Source: Microcaldota archaeon
GTDB taxonomy: Archaea; Micrarchaeota; Micrarchaeia; Anstonellales; VGKX01
Reading direction: 5' to 3'
DNA: 6,945 nucleotides
NCBI GenBank assembly: GCA_021823945.1
Contig: JAKALW010000061.1
Location: 1-6,945, forward strand
A model generated the notes under the pieces. It did not search any database. It was not told the DNA's origin and saw nothing but the letters and a program-made list of their open reading frames with translations. Positions within the stretch are counted from its first letter, which is position 1. Each line of letters begins with the position of its first letter. Of the stretch, positions 1-5,177 are shown piece by piece. The position numbers and the translations under genes are program-made.

Positions 1-1901
1 TATTTCTGCCCAGTGCCCACAAATATGATTGGCACTCCGGTAGCCTTGGTGATTGAAATCGCGCTCCCGCCTTTCGGGTCGCAGTCGAGCTTTGTGAGGA
101 TGACGCCGTCTATCCCGATGGCTTCCTTGAACGCGCTGACCTGCGATATGACCGCGTTGCCCGCCAGGCTCTCGCCAATGTAAATTTTGGCGTCGGGCCT
201 GACAACGCGCTCCATTTTCTTGAGTTCCGCTATCAGGTTGGCGTTGGTGTCCTGCCTGCCTGAGCTGTCAATCAATACGATGTCTATGTTGTTTGACTGG
301 GCGTGCTTGACAGCGTCGTACGCGACCGACGCCGGGTCTGAGCCGTACTGGTTTTTTATGACCTTCACGCCCAGGCGGCTAGCGTGGACCTCGAGCTGCT
401 CTATCGCCGCGGCCCTGAATGTGTCGCACGCCGCAAAAACAACGGTTTTCCCTCCCTTCATGAACGCATTTGCAAGTTTCGCCATTGTGGTCGTCTTGCC
501 CGAGCCGTTTGGCCCGACAAACAGTATCTTGAAAGGCCTGGCCTTCGTGGATTCGACTTTCCCGAACAGGTCATACTCGCCCGCGCTTGACATGACCTCT
601 ATCAGGGACGAGCGGATGGCCTGCCTTATCGAGTCGGAGAACTTGCCTTTTGGCACCTTGGAGCCCACTAGCTTGCCCCGGATTGACTGGACTATCTCGC
701 GTGATACGTCGAATGCAACATCGCCTTCCAAAAGGGCGAGCTCGAGCGTGTCCAAAAGCCCTGAAACGTCTGTCTCAGTTATCGTCACCTGGTCCGAGAA
801 AATCGAGGTTATGGAGGATACCAAATTCATTTTCGGCTTGATTGTCCTGTCCGATGCCCCAGCCTGCCTTGATAGCCGTGACAGGTCAGCAGTTTCAGCC
901 TGGATGCCGCTTCCAAACCCTGTCTCCTCCTTTTTTGGAGCTTTTTTCGGCTGCTCGGTTGTTGCGGCTTCATGCCCATGAGCATTATCCTGCGGCAGTT
1001 GCGCTTTTTCATGCGGCGCTTGCTGTTGCCGGGTCTGCGTTATCGCTTCCTCGTGGAAAACTGGCTTTTGATGTGCGATTGTTTTTGGCTCCGGCTTGCG
1101 CTCGGGTTTCGCCTCCGGCTTTTGCTCGGACTGTATTTTCGCTTCCTGTTTTGGAACTGGATGAACATGAACTTTTTCGCTGATTAATTCAGGCTGGACA
1201 GGCGCTTGCACCGCCTTTGTATATTCCTTTATTGGCTCAGGCTTGCGCTCCTGCTTTTTTTGGATTGCAATTTGAGGTTCTGCCTTGGTCTCTTGCCAGG
1301 TTTCAGGCTCTTTTTTCGCCTGCGCCGGCTTTTCAATCACTGCCGGATGCGGGGGGTTTACCTCAATGGGGAGCTTGCGCACAGGCTTCTCAACCTGCCT
1401 TTCCACAGGAGTTTCAACTAGTTTTTCATGCGCTTGCTGTGCGGCATGCTTTTCCTGCGGTTTTTGGGCTGGCTTTTCCTGCGCTTGCTGCACTTGTTTT
1501 TCTTCTTCCCTGGCATGGGCAGCGGGCGTTTTCTCAACGCGCTTTTCAGGCGCGGCCTTGGCAGCTTGACGTGGTTCCAAAGCACGGGGCTTTTCTTTTT
1601 CAACTGGCTTTTCCTGAAACTTTTTTTCAGGCTCTCGCAGCTGCCCGGGCTTTTTCTCTTCCCGTTTTGGCTCTTCATGCAGCATTATCGGCTTAGAATG
1701 AGGAACCTTGGATGGCAACGCTTGCGCTGGGGGTTTAATCTCAACCCGCTTTTGGATTATAGGGGCAGCCGGCGCTTCGATTTCTTTCTCCGGCTCTTCC
1801 CTTGCCTCCTTCGAAGGCTCTTTTTCCGGCGGCTTGTTGTCTTCCTTTTTGGCAAGATGGCTGACAAACTCGGAAATCTTCTTCTTTAACAGTCCGAACA
1901 T
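1..1901 (-). CDS. ftsY: Signal recognition particle receptor FtsY, C-terminus cut by the window edge
   Basis: GTPase that docks the SRP-ribosome complex at the cytoplasmic membrane; its NG domain pairs with the SRP54 NG domain. The reading frame is open for 633 codons from ATG at 1901 to the left edge, and probably only the last 20 or so residues are missing. Residues 1-16 (MFGLLKKKISEFVSHL) look like a membrane-binding amphipathic helix. Residues about 20-345 are low-complexity, rich in Lys, Glu, Pro, Gln and Ala (for example KPEAKPERKPEPK at 261-273). The N domain starts near 350. G-domain motifs are visible: P-loop GPNGSGKT 463-470, DTFRAAA 493-499, DSSGR 545-549 (usually DTAGR), TKLD 603-606 followed by KGG, and GTGQK at the cut end. 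The gene starts 5 nt after the prefoldin alpha stop with only a weak upstream purine run (AAGGGG about 12 nt away), suggesting translational coupling. The family call is firm; the long extension is unusual. Confidence 0.97.
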   Translation of the reverse strand, partial: MFGLLKKKISEFVSHLAKKEDNKPPEKEPSKEAREEPEKEIEAPAAPIIQKRVEIKPPAQALPSKVPHSKPIMLHEEPKREEKKPGQLREPEKKFQEKPVEKEKPRALEPRQAAKAAPEKRVEKTPAAHAREEEKQVQQAQEKPAQKPQEKHAAQQAHEKLVETPVERQVEKPVRKLPIEVNPPHPAVIEKPAQAKKEPETWQETKAEPQIAIQKKQERKPEPIKEYTKAVQAPVQPELISEKVHVHPVPKQEAKIQSEQKPEAKPERKPEPKTIAHQKPVFHEEAITQTRQQQAPHEKAQLPQDNAHGHEAATTEQPKKAPKKEETGFGSGIQAETADLSRLSRQAGASDRTIKPKMNLVSSITSIFSDQVTITETDVSGLLDTLELALLEGDVAFDVSREIVQSIRGKLVGSKVPKGKFSDSIRQAIRSSLIEVMSSAGEYDLFGKVESTKARPFKILFVGPNGSGKTTTMAKLANAFMKGGKTVVFAACDTFRAAAIEQLEVHASRLGVKVIKNQYGSDPASVAYDAVKHAQSNNIDIVLIDSSGRQDTNANLIAELKKMERVVRPDAKIYIGESLAGNAVISQVSAFKEAIGIDGVILTKLDCDPKGGSAISITKATGVPIIFVGTGQK

Positions 1902-1906
1902 GGGCT

Positions 1907-2317
1907 TCAGGCCCCTTCTTCCTCAATCATCTTCTTCGCTTGGTTGTCTATTGTTTCAAGCCTTGAGTTTATGTCCGCAAGCGCCTTGCCAATCTGTTCG
2001 GAAAGCTTCCTGCTCGCCTCTATCCTCTTTTCAAGCGTGGCAATGGCCTGGTCCAGCGGCCTTTCAACAAGGACATTGGCGCCTACGCCTATGAGGACTG
2101 TGGCGGCCTTTATCTTCCCGCCCTTGACATACACGCCGCTGCCAACCGGCACCATGGCCATCTCGGGGTTCTTCTTGAACTCCTTGAGCGCGTCTATTGT
2201 GGACGCCGCCTCGTTCACGGAATCGGCTATGGAGTCAAGCTGCGCCTGCAGTTGCTCGCCCTGGCCGCGGAGTTGCTGCGCCTCGTATACAAGGCGGTTC
2301 ATATCCTCGTCGCTCAT
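1907..2317 (-). CDS. pfdA: Prefoldin subunit alpha
   Basis: Alpha subunit of the cytosolic hexameric prefoldin chaperone (two alpha, four beta), which captures unfolded chains with its coiled-coil tentacles. The 136-residue product has the expected layout: an N-terminal heptad helix (about 5-45), a central beta-hairpin block including MVPVGSGVYVKGG and VLIGVGANVLVERPLDQA (about 53-90), then a second long helix (about 91-132). Length is near the family norm. I chose the ATG at 2317 rather than the in-frame start 21 nt upstream because GGTGTGAG, a Shine-Dalgarno-like stretch, sits just before it, and the upstream start would overlap the eL20 gene. Only 4 nt separate it from the eL20 stop and 5 nt from the ftsY start, so the three genes are almost surely co-transcribed. 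No prefoldin beta gene lies in this window. Confidence 0.93.
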   Translation of the reverse strand: MSDEDMNRLVYEAQQLRGQGEQLQAQLDSIADSVNEAASTIDALKEFKKNPEMAMVPVGSGVYVKGGKIKAATVLIGVGANVLVERPLDQAIATLEKRIEASRKLSEQIGKALADINSRLETIDNQAKKMIEEEGA

Positions 2318-2321
2318 CGTC

Positions 2322-2495
2322 TCACACCTTTTCCACAAGTGTTACTTTGATTTTCGTCCTTGATATCTTATGGTTGGCGCCAAGCATAGATAATGCTTTC
2401 TCTTTTGCAAGCTTCTCGCTTTGCGCGCTTATTTCCTTCAGGAATTTCTTTTCCTTGCCTGATACCAACATAACGCCTTCGACAAAGTATTTCAT
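2322..2495 (-). CDS. rpl18a: Large-subunit ribosomal protein eL20 (L18a/LX)
   Basis: Small 57-residue protein matching the archaeal L18Ae/LX family of the 50S subunit: it starts MKYFVEGVML and has the family's C-terminal pattern GANHKISRTKIKV. Length fits the single-domain archaeal form, which is much shorter than eukaryotic L18a. The ATG at 2495 is chosen over a TTG 15 nt upstream because GAGGTG lies 7 nt before this ATG. Gene order (aIF6, then this, then prefoldin alpha and ftsY) is the known archaeal arrangement and supports the call even though the protein is short. Confidence 0.88.
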   Translation of the reverse strand: MKYFVEGVMLVSGKEKKFLKEISAQSEKLAKEKALSMLGANHKISRTKIKVTLVEKV

Positions 2496-2502
2496 GCAAA
2501 TA

Positions 2503-2508
2503 CACCTC
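2503..2508 (-). promoter_or_regulatory. Shine-Dalgarno site deciding the eL20 start
   Basis: The minus strand reads GAGGTG, complementary to the archaeal 16S rRNA 3' end (CACCTC), with a 7-nt gap to the ATG at 2495. This excludes the longer TTG-initiated reading, in which the site would lie inside the coding region. Confidence 0.75.
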
Positions 2509-2542
2509 AATGAAAATTAACTGATTATTCTTGTTGTCTTGA

Positions 2543-2551
2543 TATTTAAAC
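2543..2551 (-). promoter_or_regulatory. Possible internal box A (TATA) for the eL20-prefoldin-ftsY block
   Basis: The minus strand reads GTTTAAATA, close to the archaeal box A consensus, and overlaps the aIF6 stop codon (TAA at 2546-2548). It lies about 50 nt upstream of the eL20 start, which would give a leader of about 25 nt. No experimental support is visible, and AT-rich stop regions give chance matches. Confidence 0.35.
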
Positions 2552-3208
2552 AATGTCGAGCCCGGACGCGAGCCGTGACATCTCAAAGCCGCTTGACACT
2601 TCCCCTGCCACAACGCCTTTTGTAGTGGCAAGCGCGCAGACCCTGACAAACCCGCAGCCCATGTTGAGGCTGCCAAGCTCGCCTTTGACCTTCAGTATGT
2701 CGGCGATGTTGGTCATGTCCTCCTCTGTGGCGTCGTGGTGCGCGAGGAAGCCCTTGTTTGTGGCGATGACAGCAGAGCCCACTGTCTCGAACCCGCCGAC
2801 CCGCGCAGTGACTACCTCGACATCAAGGCAGTCCGCTATCCTGTTGAGGTCCTGGTCTGAGAATCCGGGGTTTGCAAGCGCGCCATTGTCGTTCGCGCAG
2901 ATGTTGTTGCCTATCGCGTTGTGCGCGTCCCTTATCACAAGCACGTTGAGGCCCTCGGCTTTCAATGCCGCAATCTCGTGGTCGCCAGTGCCATAAGGAA
3001 CTACGGCTCCCTTGGAATTCATCGCGCAGAACAGCCCGAGCAGGTTGGAGTCCAGGATTGTTGTCTTGATTACCTTGGTCCCAAGGCACGCAAGGGCAGC
3101 CATGAACTTATCGTGGGACGAGTGGGGTGCCAGGGTCAGTTTCTCGCTTGTTGCGCAGAAAATGCCCAGGTAGGGGTTTCCGTCAAAAGCAGTTTGTTCA
3201 AGTGGCAT
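2546..3208 (-). CDS. eif6: Translation initiation factor 6 (aIF6)
   Basis: Anti-association factor that binds the 50S subunit and blocks premature joining of the 30S subunit; archaeal and eukaryotic versions share the five-fold pentein fold of about 45-residue repeats. The 220-residue product has the family's usual length and visible repeat motifs: GNPYLGIFCATSEKLTLAP near the N-terminus, then DSNLLGLFCAMNSKGAVVPY, RDAHNAIGNNICANDNGALA and GSAVIATNKGFLAH, and near the C-terminus GCGFVRVCALATTKGVVAG. The start at 3208 is supported by GGAGGATTT 6 nt upstream. A 71-nt gap separates it from eL31 and contains a T-rich stretch and a box A, so it may head its own transcription unit while also receiving read-through. 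Confidence 0.97.
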   Translation of the reverse strand: MPLEQTAFDGNPYLGIFCATSEKLTLAPHSSHDKFMAALACLGTKVIKTTILDSNLLGLFCAMNSKGAVVPYGTGDHEIAALKAEGLNVLVIRDAHNAIGNNICANDNGALANPGFSDQDLNRIADCLDVEVVTARVGGFETVGSAVIATNKGFLAHHDATEEDMTNIADILKVKGELGSLNMGCGFVRVCALATTKGVVAGEVSSGFEMSRLASGLDIV

Positions 3209-3244
3209 TTGGAAATCCTCCTATATATTGGCAGTTTTACTTTG

Positions 3245-3250
3245 TATAAA
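3245..3250 (-). promoter_or_regulatory. Probable box A of the aIF6 transcription unit
   Basis: The minus strand reads TTTATA followed by CAAAG. Its TATA core (3245-3248) begins 40 nt from the first base of the aIF6 ATG, exactly the distance seen for the eS19 candidate promoter. A start site about 25 nt downstream would leave a leader of roughly 14 nt containing the GGAGG site. Confidence 0.5.
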
Positions 3251-3279
3251 AAGAATAAGGAAAGGAAAAAAGAAAAAAA
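3251..3279 (-). terminator. T-rich stretch directly after eL31, possible archaeal terminator
   Basis: Immediately after the eL31 stop, the minus strand runs T7-C-T6 and then CC-TTT-CC-TT. Archaeal RNA polymerase often terminates at U-rich tracts without a hairpin, so partial termination here is plausible, followed by re-initiation at the aIF6 box A. Confidence 0.45.
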
Positions 3280-3753
3280 TCACTTCTTTGCCGTTGGCGC
3301 CGCTGGCTTTTTGGCGGGCTCGGGGGGCGCAGTTGCCTCAGCCGGCTTCTTCTCCGCCTGCGCCGCCGGCTTCTCGGCCTTCTTCGCGCCTGCCTTCTCG
3401 GCCGGCTTTGCGCCCGCGGCGGCCTTCTTCGGCTTCCTCTCCGCGGCTGTCGCCCTCTTCTTGAGCGCGAACTTCGGCTTTGCAGCCTTCTCGTCCATTA
3501 GCGTGACTGTGACATTGCCGTTCTCCTTTACTGCCTTGACCTTTATCCTGCGCGGGGGCTTCTGGATGCTCCTTGCCCAGACAAAGGCGTTTGCGGCGTT
3601 TGAAAGCACTACCCTGCCTTCCCTCGCCTTCATATGCCTCTGTATGTATGCCCTGAGTATCTCGACCGCCTTGATGGCGCGCTTTGTCCTTGGAAATCCG
3701 TATGCGCCTGTGAGGTTCACAGTGTAAATGCGCTCAAGCTTGTCTGTTGCCAT
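3280..3753 (-). CDS. rpl31e: Large-subunit ribosomal protein eL31 with long Ala/Lys/Pro tail
   Basis: Structural protein of the 50S subunit near the peptide exit tunnel. Residues 1-89 are a standard eL31 core: LERIYTVNLTGAYGFPRTKRA, the helix IKAVEILRAYIQRHMKA, then SNAANAFVWARSIQKPPRRIKVKAVKE and a final VTVTLMDE strand. Residues 90-157 are an added tail made almost only of Ala, Lys, Pro and Glu, with no counterpart in the usual protein of about 90-100 residues. Tail DNA is GC-rich, and all but one of its lysine codons are AAG. The start at 3753 is supported by GGAGTGA 7 nt upstream. It lies 28 nt after eL39. The core call is secure; I do not know what the tail does. Confidence 0.96.
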   Translation of the reverse strand: MATDKLERIYTVNLTGAYGFPRTKRAIKAVEILRAYIQRHMKAREGRVVLSNAANAFVWARSIQKPPRRIKVKAVKENGNVTVTLMDEKAAKPKFALKKRATAAERKPKKAAAGAKPAEKAGAKKAEKPAAQAEKKPAEATAPPEPAKKPAAPTAKK

Positions 3754-3781
3754 GATAATTCACTCCATTACGCTTTGTTGA

Positions 3782-3949
3782 TTATTCCTTGTTCGCAAAA
3801 GCGAGTTTCTGGGTCTTCCAGTTCCTGCGCTTGAGGTTCTGCGTGACGCGCCTGTTGGTCTTTGCCGCCGCGAACAGCGGAAGGCGCCTGTTCTGCTTCA
3901 ATGCCTTCCCGAGGCGAGCTTTCTTGTACGATGATTTTGTCCTGCCCAT
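3782..3949 (-). CDS. rpl39e: Large-subunit ribosomal protein eL39
   Basis: A 55-codon gene for a very basic small protein that lines the polypeptide exit tunnel in archaeal and eukaryotic ribosomes. It begins MGRTKSSYKKARLGKALKQN, continues RRLPLFAAAKTNRRV, and ends LKRRNWKTQKLAFANKE. The N-terminal Lys-rich helix, the QNRRLP turn and the RRNW motif match the eL39 family, as does the length (about 50 residues). ATG at 3949 is preceded by GAGGGTG 5 nt upstream; the stop is TAA at 3782-3784. Its place directly upstream of eL31 is the usual archaeal order. Its own upstream region is the repeat array, and no clean box A is seen, so it may depend on read-through from eS19. Confidence 0.93.
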   Translation of the reverse strand: MGRTKSSYKKARLGKALKQNRRLPLFAAAKTNRRVTQNLKRRNWKTQKLAFANKE

Positions 3950-3988
3950 TGCAACACCCTCAATAAAATTTCATTGGATTCATAGGAT

Positions 3989-4001
3989 GGGAATATTTCC
4001 C
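3989..4001. repeat. Short inverted repeat upstream of eL39
   Basis: GGGAA-TAT-TTCCC, five-base arms around three bases, about 40 nt before the eL39 start and just outside the repeat array. It could be a small operator or a chance palindrome. Confidence 0.3.
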
Positions 4002-4010
4002 AAATGTCCC

Positions 4011-4230
4011 CTTGAACGCGATTCTTCCTTGAACATGATTTTCTTGAACGCTATTCTTCTTGAACATCATTTCTCGAGTATAATTCTTCCTTGAACATTA
4101 TTTTTTTGAATGTCATTCTACTTGAACACTATTTTCTAGGACATCATTCTTGTTGAACTTCCTTCTTCCTTGAACTTCATTTTCCCGAATATAATTCTTC
4201 CCGTGAACGTCATTTGTGCTTGAACTCGAT
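4011..4230. repeat. Degenerate tandem repeat, 14 units of about 16 nt
   Basis: On the plus strand a TTGAAC-like core recurs at 4012, 4029, 4044, 4060, 4074, 4091, 4106, 4122, 4137, 4153, 4170, 4185, 4203 and 4220. Spacings are 14-18 nt and the mean is 16.0. Units usually read TTC-TT-GAAC or TTC-CTT-GAAC and end in ATT; units at 4074, 4106, 4137 and 4185 are the most diverged. The last unit lies inside the 3' end of the PDCD5-family gene. The period is not a multiple of three and stop codons occur in all frames, so this is not a repeat-protein gene. There are no unique spacers, so it is not a CRISPR array. It fills nearly all of the 260-nt gap between PDCD5 and eL39. Function unknown. Confidence 0.88.
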
Positions 4231-4533
4231 GCTTGTTTCCCGCTTTGCCGTCATTTTGGAAAGCAGCTTGATTATCTGCTCTTCGGTGATTTTCGCGCCC
4301 TGCATGCGCCCGGACTGCACCAGATACGCAATCGAGCTGACAAGCTGGTCATAGACCTCGCTGTTTGCTATGCGGACGTTCATTACCCTCTCATACGCTT
4401 CAGGCGTCAGATAGTTCCTCAGCACTGCCTTTTTCTGCTCTTCCATGGCAGACTGCTGCTGCATCCTCGCGTACCTGTCGCGAAGCTTCCTTTCCGCGAC
4501 GCCGTCTTCCTGCGCGCCTTCTGTTTCCAGCAT
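4210..4533 (-). CDS. PDCD5-family (TFAR19-like) DNA-binding protein
   Basis: Small helical protein of the archaeal/eukaryotic PDCD5 family, annotated in archaea as a DNA-binding protein of uncertain role. The 107-residue product has the family layout: a charged N-terminal helix (ERKLRDRYARMQQQ), the core LRNYLTPEAYERVMNVRIANSE, the helix YDQLVSSIAYLVQSGRM, then ITEEQIIKLLSKMTAKRETSIEF. Length is typical. ATG at 4533 follows GGGGAC 7 nt upstream, a weak Shine-Dalgarno, 25 nt after the eS19 stop, so it is probably co-transcribed with eS19. The final residues SIEFKHK are encoded by DNA that matches the 16-nt repeat array, so the present stop may have arisen by, or seeded, repeat spread. Confidence 0.92.
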   Translation of the reverse strand: MLETEGAQEDGVAERKLRDRYARMQQQSAMEEQKKAVLRNYLTPEAYERVMNVRIANSEVYDQLVSSIAYLVQSGRMQGAKITEEQIIKLLSKMTAKRETSIEFKHK

Positions 4534-4558
4534 TTTAGGTCCCCAGTAGTATATTTGT

Positions 4559-4987
4559 TCAGGACGATGCCTTTTCCGCAGACTTTATCTCCTTCGCGAC
4601 AGAGTCAAGGAGCTTCTTGCCCTTGCCTGTTATGCCCCTGCCTACCTTTTTCTTCTCTATGAGGCCTATTTTCTCAAGTGCCATGAAACTGCGCCTGATT
4701 ATCCCGCCAGCGGCGTCGGCGTGCTTCTCGGGCTTCACGCCCCTCTTCTTCCTGCCGCCGTAGTGGGTCTTGAGCGAGTTGACGCCCACTGTCTCGTTGA
4801 CGTACGCCTGCCTCAAAAGCGAGGCGCACCTGTCATAAAAGAAATCCGTGCTCTGAGGTTTCTTGCGCTTTCCTGCGCCAGTCTTCACAAAGTCGATGTA
4901 GGGCGGCTTTTCCATGCCCATGTCCTTGAGCTTTGCGGAAGTCTTTGCAATCAGTGCAGTCGGTTTGACGTCGTAAACTGTAACCAT
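4559..4987 (-). CDS. rps19e: Small-subunit ribosomal protein eS19
   Basis: 30S subunit protein of the archaeal/eukaryotic eS19 family. The 142-residue product shows the family signatures: MVTVYDVKPTALI at the N-terminus, the basic block KTGAGKRKKPQSTDFFYDR, ASLLRQAYVNETVGVNSLKT, HYGGRKKRGVKPEKHADAAG and GIIRRSFMALEKIGLIEKK, ending with GRGITGKGKKLLD. Length is typical for archaea. I chose ATG at 4987 rather than the in-frame GTG 9 nt upstream, because that GTG is part of the Shine-Dalgarno AGGTGAT. It is the first gene of the minus-strand cluster and diverges from yggS. Nearly all of its lysine codons end in G, as expected for a highly expressed gene here. Confidence 0.96.
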   Translation of the reverse strand: MVTVYDVKPTALIAKTSAKLKDMGMEKPPYIDFVKTGAGKRKKPQSTDFFYDRCASLLRQAYVNETVGVNSLKTHYGGRKKRGVKPEKHADAAGGIIRRSFMALEKIGLIEKKKVGRGITGKGKKLLDSVAKEIKSAEKASS

Positions 4988-4990
4988 TCG

Positions 4991-4997
4991 TATCACC
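4991..4997 (-). promoter_or_regulatory. Strong Shine-Dalgarno site of eS19
   Basis: The minus strand reads AGGTGAT, a full match to the archaeal anti-Shine-Dalgarno, 3 nt before the ATG at 4987. It decides against the GTG at 4996, which lies within the site. Confidence 0.7.
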
Positions 4998-5007
4998 TAA
5001 ACTCGCG

Positions 5008-5019
5008 GCGCTTTAGCGC
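5008..5019. repeat. GC-rich inverted repeat in the eS19 leader region
   Basis: GCGCT-TT-AGCGC, perfect five-base arms around two bases, between the eS19 box A (5024-5027) and its start codon. Depending on the true start site it would lie at or just before the 5' end of the transcript, so it could be an operator rather than an RNA hairpin. Confidence 0.4.
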
Positions 5020-5023
5020 TGCC

Positions 5024-5028
5024 TATAA
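5024..5028 (-). promoter_or_regulatory. Probable box A of the eS19 operon
   Basis: The minus strand reads AGTTATAGG; the TATA core (5024-5027) begins 40 nt from the first base of the eS19 ATG, the same spacing as the aIF6 candidate. It would start the main minus-strand ribosomal transcript. Confidence 0.5.
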
Positions 5029-5047
5029 CTATGCCTTGTTTTTTCCA

Positions 5048-5070
5048 TTAACTGGCTTAACCTAATTAAC
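5048..5070. repeat. Three TTAAC direct repeats with 9-nt period
   Basis: TTAAC occurs at 5048-5052, 5057-5061 and 5066-5070, each separated by 4 nt, with an inverted copy GTTAA at 5096-5100. It lies about 20 nt upstream of the eS19 box A and within the divergent intergenic region shared with yggS. Possible regulator binding sites; AT-rich background makes chance a real alternative. Confidence 0.4.
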
Positions 5071-5123
5071 ATATAGTACTTAAGCGAAATACTCAGTTAA
5101 ATAGCCAGATTATTTCCCCCAAG

Positions 5124-5135
5124 CATATATTTAAA
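5124..5135 (+). promoter_or_regulatory. Probable box A of yggS
   Basis: CATATATTTAAA lies about 45-50 nt upstream of the yggS ATG. A start site about 25 nt downstream would give a leader of roughly 20 nt. It faces away from the eS19 promoter. Confidence 0.5.
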
Positions 5136-5177
5136 CGTTGATGGTCGGATAAACACTCGCGCCCCGGGCAGGTTTTC

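Noticed and set aside
187..981. Long plus-strand open frame of 264 codons
   Set aside because: It is antisense to the FtsY NG domain, whose GTPase motifs are unmistakable; its product is Ser/Ala/Phe-rich with no recognisable domain.
2921..3727. Plus-strand open frame of 268 codons
   Set aside because: Antisense to aIF6 and eL31, both clear; the frame spans their intergenic gap and reads Ala/Phe-rich shadow sequence.
4011..4230. CRISPR array
   Set aside because: Units are about 16 nt and contiguous, without unique spacers between conserved repeats.
4011..4230. tRNA or tRNA-like T-loop, because of the recurring GTTCAAG on the minus strand
   Set aside because: No acceptor, D or anticodon stems can be formed around any unit; the motif is just the repeat core.
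4994..4996. GTG as start of eS19
   Set aside because: It lies inside the AGGTGAT Shine-Dalgarno of the ATG at 4987, and the family begins at MVTVYDV.
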